NCBI GenBank assembly: GCA_050699975.1
Contig: JBOHGH010000007.1
Location: forward strand, 6,573-70,572
Direction of reading: 5' to 3'
DNA: 64,000 nucleotides
Source: GCA-003244245 sp050699975
GTDB taxonomy: Bacteria; Actinomycetota; Actinomycetes; Mycobacteriales; Pseudonocardiaceae
Below the pieces are notes generated by a model that worked only from the letters and a program-made list of their open reading frames with translations, had not been told where the DNA came from and did not search any database. Positions 60,402-64,000 of the stretch are shown piece after piece; within the stretch, counting starts at the first letter, position 1; the number at the start of each line of letters is the position of its first letter. Position numbers and translations under genes: made by a program.

Positions 60402-61466
60402 ATGATCGAAAATCTGTATGGAGAAGCTCGCGGCACAGGTTCCGAGGACTCAGCAAATCCGAGCGAACTGTCAGTGGTAGCCCAGTTGGCCAACCTCGCC
60501 TCGCCCTACGCGATACGCGTCGCGGCCACGCTCCGGCTGGCGGACCTGATCGAAGCGCAGCCACGACGGTTGGACGAGCTCGCCGCCGCGGCGGGGGCCA
60601 ATCCTGACGCACTCGGGCGGTTGATGCGCTTTCTCACGTGCCGGGGGGTGTTCGCCGAACCAGAGCCAGGCGTGTTCTCGATGACGGAGTCGGCCCGTGT
60701 ACTTACCAGCAGCCATCCGATGCAAGTGCGGGGCTGGTTCGACCTCGACGGGCCTGCCGCCGGGCGTATGGACGTTTCTTTCACAGGACTGCTCGATTCG
60801 GTGCGTACCGGCGAGACTGCCTATTCGAAGATTTTCGGCCGTCCGGTATGGGAAGATCTTGAAGATAGCCCCGATCTAGCTGCCTCATTTGGCGAGCTGA
60901 TGGCTTCCCGGGCGGCGTCGTTTGCCCCTGATGTGGTCAAGTGCTACGACTGGAATGACGTCACTCATGTGATAGATGTAGGCGGCGGCGCCGGACTCCT
61001 GCTCAGGGAGCTCCTCCACGCCTATCCGGCCATGATGGGCACTCTTGTAGACCTGCCGGCAGTGGCGTCACTCGCGGAGACGACGTTCGAAGCCGCCGGG
61101 CTTTCTCATCGAACCTCAGCGGTAGAGGGGAATATCTTCGATCCGCTACCGGGCGGCGGTGATCTCTACCTCCTGGCGAGCATCCTGCACGACTGGAACG
61201 ACCACGATGCCACCAGGATCCTGCGCCGCTGTGCCCAGGCAGCCGGCGCAGGCGGCCATATACTTGTCGTCGACCGGACCAGTGACTATGGAAACTCGCT
61301 GACGTTCACCTTCATGAATCTCTTGATGTTGGTGTTCCTCGGCGGGCGGGAACGAACGCTGGACGAATTCGCCGAGCTGGGCAGGGCCACCGGACTGACA
61401 CTACAGTCCGCAAGTCCCACCCCATCTGGGTTATCGTTACTCACCTTCGTCGTCAACTCTTCTTAA
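60402..61466 (+). CDS. O-methyltransferase, plant-type family 2 (cluster 2)
   Basis: 354 aa from ATG 60402 with AAGGAGAG upstream. It has an N-terminal dimerisation/winged-helix domain (LASPYAIRVAATLRLADLIE, LGRLMRFLTCRGVF) and a SAM-binding domain (THVIDVGGGAGLLLREL, LVDLPAV, YLLASILHDWND with the catalytic His). In the cluster it most likely methylates the phenol of a tyrosine-derived vinyl isonitrile. Its first ~20 codons are preserved as a relic in cluster 1. Confidence 0.9.
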   Translation: MIENLYGEARGTGSEDSANPSELSVVAQLANLASPYAIRVAATLRLADLIEAQPRRLDELAAAAGANPDALGRLMRFLTCRGVFAEPEPGVFSMTESARVLTSSHPMQVRGWFDLDGPAAGRMDVSFTGLLDSVRTGETAYSKIFGRPVWEDLEDSPDLAASFGELMASRAASFAPDVVKCYDWNDVTHVIDVGGGAGLLLRELLHAYPAMMGTLVDLPAVASLAETTFEAAGLSHRTSAVEGNIFDPLPGGGDLYLLASILHDWNDHDATRILRRCAQAAGAGGHILVVDRTSDYGNSLTFTFMNLLMLVFLGGRERTLDEFAELGRATGLTLQSASPTPSGLSLLTFVVNSS

Positions 61467-61478
61467 TAGGGACTACCC

Positions 61479-61736
61479 ATGCAGGCCAGTACGACGAGCC
61501 GCACAGTGCAATCCATGTGTTCAGCCGACGATCCGAGTGCCCCGCAGCTGCAGCGCGCGGAGGCGATACGACACCTGCCAGGGGCCTACTCGCTGGCCTT
61601 GCGCCTGCGCGACGCCGGTCTGGCCGACGAACTGATCGCTGAGTGCCTGGCGGTGGAACGGGAGGCGCTGGAACCGCTCTTGGATGTCGCCGAGGCGAAG
61701 CTGGCCGCGATCCTGGGCGATGAGCGGGACCGATGA
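61479..61736 (+). CDS. Small hypothetical helical protein, 85 aa
   Basis: Starts 12 bp after the methyltransferase. The C-terminal two thirds, HLPGAYSLALRLRDAGLADE and LIAECLAVEREALEPLLDVA, look like a helix-turn-helix pattern akin to sigma region 4 or a small DNA-binding domain. I do not recognise a named family. Position between the cluster and regulator 5 suggests a regulatory role. Confidence 0.55.
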   Translation: MQASTTSRTVQSMCSADDPSAPQLQRAEAIRHLPGAYSLALRLRDAGLADELIAECLAVEREALEPLLDVAEAKLAAILGDERDR

Positions 61737-61775
61737 GATCTATCGGCTGAGGATGGTGGTCCTTACCCTTTGGGT

Positions 61776-64000
61776 GTGGCCGCCTCATGGCCGCTGACCG
61801 GGCGCGCCGAGGAGTTGAGTCTGATCAGCGGGCTGACCCGTCGCCGGGATGGGCCAGCCGGGGTGGTGCTGGCTGGTGCTGCTGGGGTGGGCAAGACGCG
61901 GCTGGCCCGGGAAGCGCTGGCTGCGGCGCAGCAGCGCGGCGCGCTGATCCGGTGGGCGGCTGCGACGGCGTCGGCGCGGGCCCTGCCGTTGGGTGCGTTC
62001 GCCGCGACGCTGGGGGTGGTCGGCCCGGATCCGGCTCGGCTGATCCGCCAGGCCAGTGATGCGCTATTGGCCGGTGCCGGAAAGGCCGGAGTGATCGTCG
62101 GGGTCGATGACGCCCACCTGCTCGATGAGCTGTCCGCAATGCTGGTCCACCAACTGGTGCTGCGCCGGGCGGCGACGCTGGTGCTGACTTTGCGCACCGG
62201 CGAGACCGCGCCGGACGCGGTGACCGCACTATGGAAAGACGGGCACCTGCCTCGGATGGAACTGCAGCCACTGTCGGCGGCCGAGACCGCGACCTTGGCG
62301 GAGGCGGCGCTCGGTGGGCCCGTGGACACCGCCGCCGCCCGCCGGCTGTTCACCATCACCCAGGGCAACGCGCTGTATCTGCGGCAGCTGGTTGACGGCG
62401 AGCTGGAGTCCGCGCGGTTGCACCAGGTCGCCGGGGTGTGGCGGTGGTCGGGGGAGCTTGCACTCTCACCGGGGCTGGCCGAGCTGCTGTCGGCCCGGAT
62501 CGGCCAACTGCCCGACGAGCAGCGAGACGTCGTGGAGGTGTTGGCCTTCGGCGAGCCGCTGAGTATACCACTGCTAGCGGACCTGACCGATGCCCTCGCG
62601 GTGGAGCAGGCCGAGGCGCGGGGTCTGGTGGAGGTGTACCCCGACGGGCGGCGGTTGCAGGCGCGGCTGGCCCACCCGCTCTACGGCGAGCTGCAACGGG
62701 CGCAGATGGGCCGGCTGCACGCTCGGCGGCTGTGTGGGCGAATCGCCTGCGCGCTGGCAGCTACCGGCGGGCGGCGCGCCGGTGACACCGTGCGCCGGGC
62801 GCTGTTGGTGATGGACTCCGATCAGCAACCCGATCCCGTGTTGCTCACCGACGCTGCTCGACGCGCGACTGAGCTAGGCGATCTCGCGCTGGCCGAACGG
62901 GTCGCACGGGCCGCGGTGGCGGCTGGCGGCGGGTTCGAGCCGCGGCTGCTGCTGGGCAACGCGCTGCACTGGTTTGGCCGTGCAGCTGAGGCCGATGCCG
63001 AGCTGGCCCCACTCGTCGCTCTGGCCCGCACCGACTCCGAGCGAGCCGAAGCGGCCATTCCCCGAGTGGCCGCCCTATTCTTTACACTCGGGCGTCCCAT
63101 GGAGGCCGAGGCCATGCTCGACGCCGTCACGAGCGCCGTCTCCGAGAAGGCCGCCGCCCTGGAGCTGGCTGGGATGCATTCGGTTCTCGACGCCCTCCTC
63201 GGCCGGACTGTCCAGGCCGCTGACGCAGCCGCCGCGGTGCTTGCCCATCCGCAATGCCCGCCGCCCGCGGCGCAACTGGCGACCTGGGGTCTCGCCGCGG
63301 CCTGCGGGGACCGGGGCCGCCTCGACGGGCTTGGCGACAGAGTGCAATGGATCGACGCCCGCGCCGATTCATTCGAGACTGGGCTGCACCAGGCGGCCGT
63401 CGTCGGATCATCCTGGGTCCGGGGGCTGCTCCTGGCCGGGCTGCTGGACCAAGCCGAGCACGCCGCGCAACGCTACCGTGAGCGCTGCCAGGATAGCCCC
63501 GGAATCGGAGAGGTGATCACCAGCGCCATGTGCGCGGCGGTGGCCCAGTCCCGCGGACAAGTCAAGACGGCGGCGCGGTGGTTCCGTCAGTCCCTTGCCG
63601 GACGGGGCAGCGCGGATACCGCCGGCGTGGCATTCACGCTGCTCTTTGACCTCCCAGGCGCGCTGGGGATGGCTGGTGACGCGACGTCAGCACGCCAGGC
63701 CTTCGGGGACATGACGGCTGCCTGGAATCCGGCGTTCGCATTCCTGGAACCGGAGGTGCTGCTCGCCCAGGCGTGGGTGGCCGCCGCCGAGGGCACCGTC
63801 ACCGAGGCCGTCGCACTCGCCCGCCAAGCAGCTGAGGTGGCCGGGTCCCAACACCAGCCTGCTGTGGAGGTGGTCGCGCTGCACACTGCGGTCTGTTTCG
63901 GTGACCGCACGGTGGCCGGCCGGCTCGCCGAGATGGCCACCCAGGTTGACGGGCCTCGCGCCCCGGCCGCCGCGGCGCATGCCGCCGCCCTGGCCGCCGA
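61776..64000 (+). CDS. LuxR-family ATPase regulator 5 (LAL type), cut by window end
   Basis: The frame is open from GTG 61776 to the window edge (741 codons). It closely parallels regulator 4: WPLTGRAEELSLISGLTRRR, GAAGVGKTRLAREAL, VIVGVDDAHLLDELSAML. It keeps the 25-residue segment YGELQRAQMGRLHARRLCGR and on, which regulator 4 lacks. The LuxR HTH expected at the C-terminus lies beyond the window. Regulators 4 and 5 thus bracket isonitrile cluster 2 and are recent paralogues. Confidence 0.87.
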   Translation, partial: MAASWPLTGRAEELSLISGLTRRRDGPAGVVLAGAAGVGKTRLAREALAAAQQRGALIRWAAATASARALPLGAFAATLGVVGPDPARLIRQASDALLAGAGKAGVIVGVDDAHLLDELSAMLVHQLVLRRAATLVLTLRTGETAPDAVTALWKDGHLPRMELQPLSAAETATLAEAALGGPVDTAAARRLFTITQGNALYLRQLVDGELESARLHQVAGVWRWSGELALSPGLAELLSARIGQLPDEQRDVVEVLAFGEPLSIPLLADLTDALAVEQAEARGLVEVYPDGRRLQARLAHPLYGELQRAQMGRLHARRLCGRIACALAATGGRRAGDTVRRALLVMDSDQQPDPVLLTDAARRATELGDLALAERVARAAVAAGGGFEPRLLLGNALHWFGRAAEADAELAPLVALARTDSERAEAAIPRVAALFFTLGRPMEAEAMLDAVTSAVSEKAAALELAGMHSVLDALLGRTVQAADAAAAVLAHPQCPPPAAQLATWGLAAACGDRGRLDGLGDRVQWIDARADSFETGLHQAAVVGSSWVRGLLLAGLLDQAEHAAQRYRERCQDSPGIGEVITSAMCAAVAQSRGQVKTAARWFRQSLAGRGSADTAGVAFTLLFDLPGALGMAGDATSARQAFGDMTAAWNPAFAFLEPEVLLAQAWVAAAEGTVTEAVALARQAAEVAGSQHQPAVEVVALHTAVCFGDRTVAGRLAEMATQVDGPRAPAAAAHAAALAA

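Overview
The window is high-GC actinobacterial DNA, most likely from a Pseudonocardiales-type or mycobacteria-like lineage. The evidence is the fused F420 synthase FbiC, a CsoR copper regulon, oligoribonuclease next to tRNA-His, a lipoprotein L,D-transpeptidase, many GTG starts and several AfsR/LAL-type LuxR regulators. The species cannot be named from sequence alone.

Layout. 0-16 kb is mostly chromosomal core: csoR/copZ copper response, a luciferase-like F420/FMN oxidoreductase, a DUF3048 lipoprotein, a membrane diguanylate cyclase, fbiC behind a perfect 21-bp hairpin, a methyltransferase, an Hsp70-like membrane protein, a CHRD protein, a class II aldolase, two membrane PH-domain proteins, orn, tRNA-His, an alpha/beta hydrolase and an L,D-transpeptidase. 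16-25.5 kb is a decayed accessory zone. It starts at tRNA-Lys(CTT), whose 3' half is repeated at 19.36 kb. It holds two degraded tyrosine integrases, a siderophore-binding protein and a broken heme-binding protein that share an IdeR-like box, a GGGC repeat, an XRE regulator, a PPC-domain protein, an NYN protein and a broken esterase. 25.5-29.5 kb carries a flavin monooxygenase, divergent phenylalanine hydroxylase and pterin synthase genes, and an NAD formate dehydrogenase.

29.5-44 kb, on the minus strand, holds three very large regulators (cyclase-like domain, NB-ARC-like ATPase, TPR-like, LuxR HTH), an HD-domain protein, and isonitrile cluster 1: isnA, isnB and a decayed MEDS/methyltransferase fusion. 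44-52 kb has two divergent glycoside hydrolases and a complete pqqABCDE operon, including a 51-aa pqqA. An insertion sequence with 25-bp inverted ends and an 8-bp target duplication has landed in the last codons of pqqE. 54-64 kb, on the plus strand, holds two more LuxR-type ATPase regulators flanking isonitrile cluster 2, which looks intact: MEDS sensor, isnA, isnB, O-methyltransferase.

Working together. The standout is a pair of related isonitrile clusters in opposite orientation. Each is linked to a MEDS-domain sensor protein and to giant LuxR ATPases. Cluster 2 looks functional. Cluster 1 keeps isnA/isnB but has lost its methyltransferase and carries a frameshift in the sensor. IsnA would turn tyrosine (or tryptophan) into an isonitrile, IsnB would make the vinyl isonitrile, and the O-methyltransferase would probably cap a phenol. 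Phenylalanine hydroxylase with a pterin-synthase homologue could feed tyrosine. Formate dehydrogenase could consume formate released from isonitrile or formamide hydrolysis. These last links are inference from proximity.
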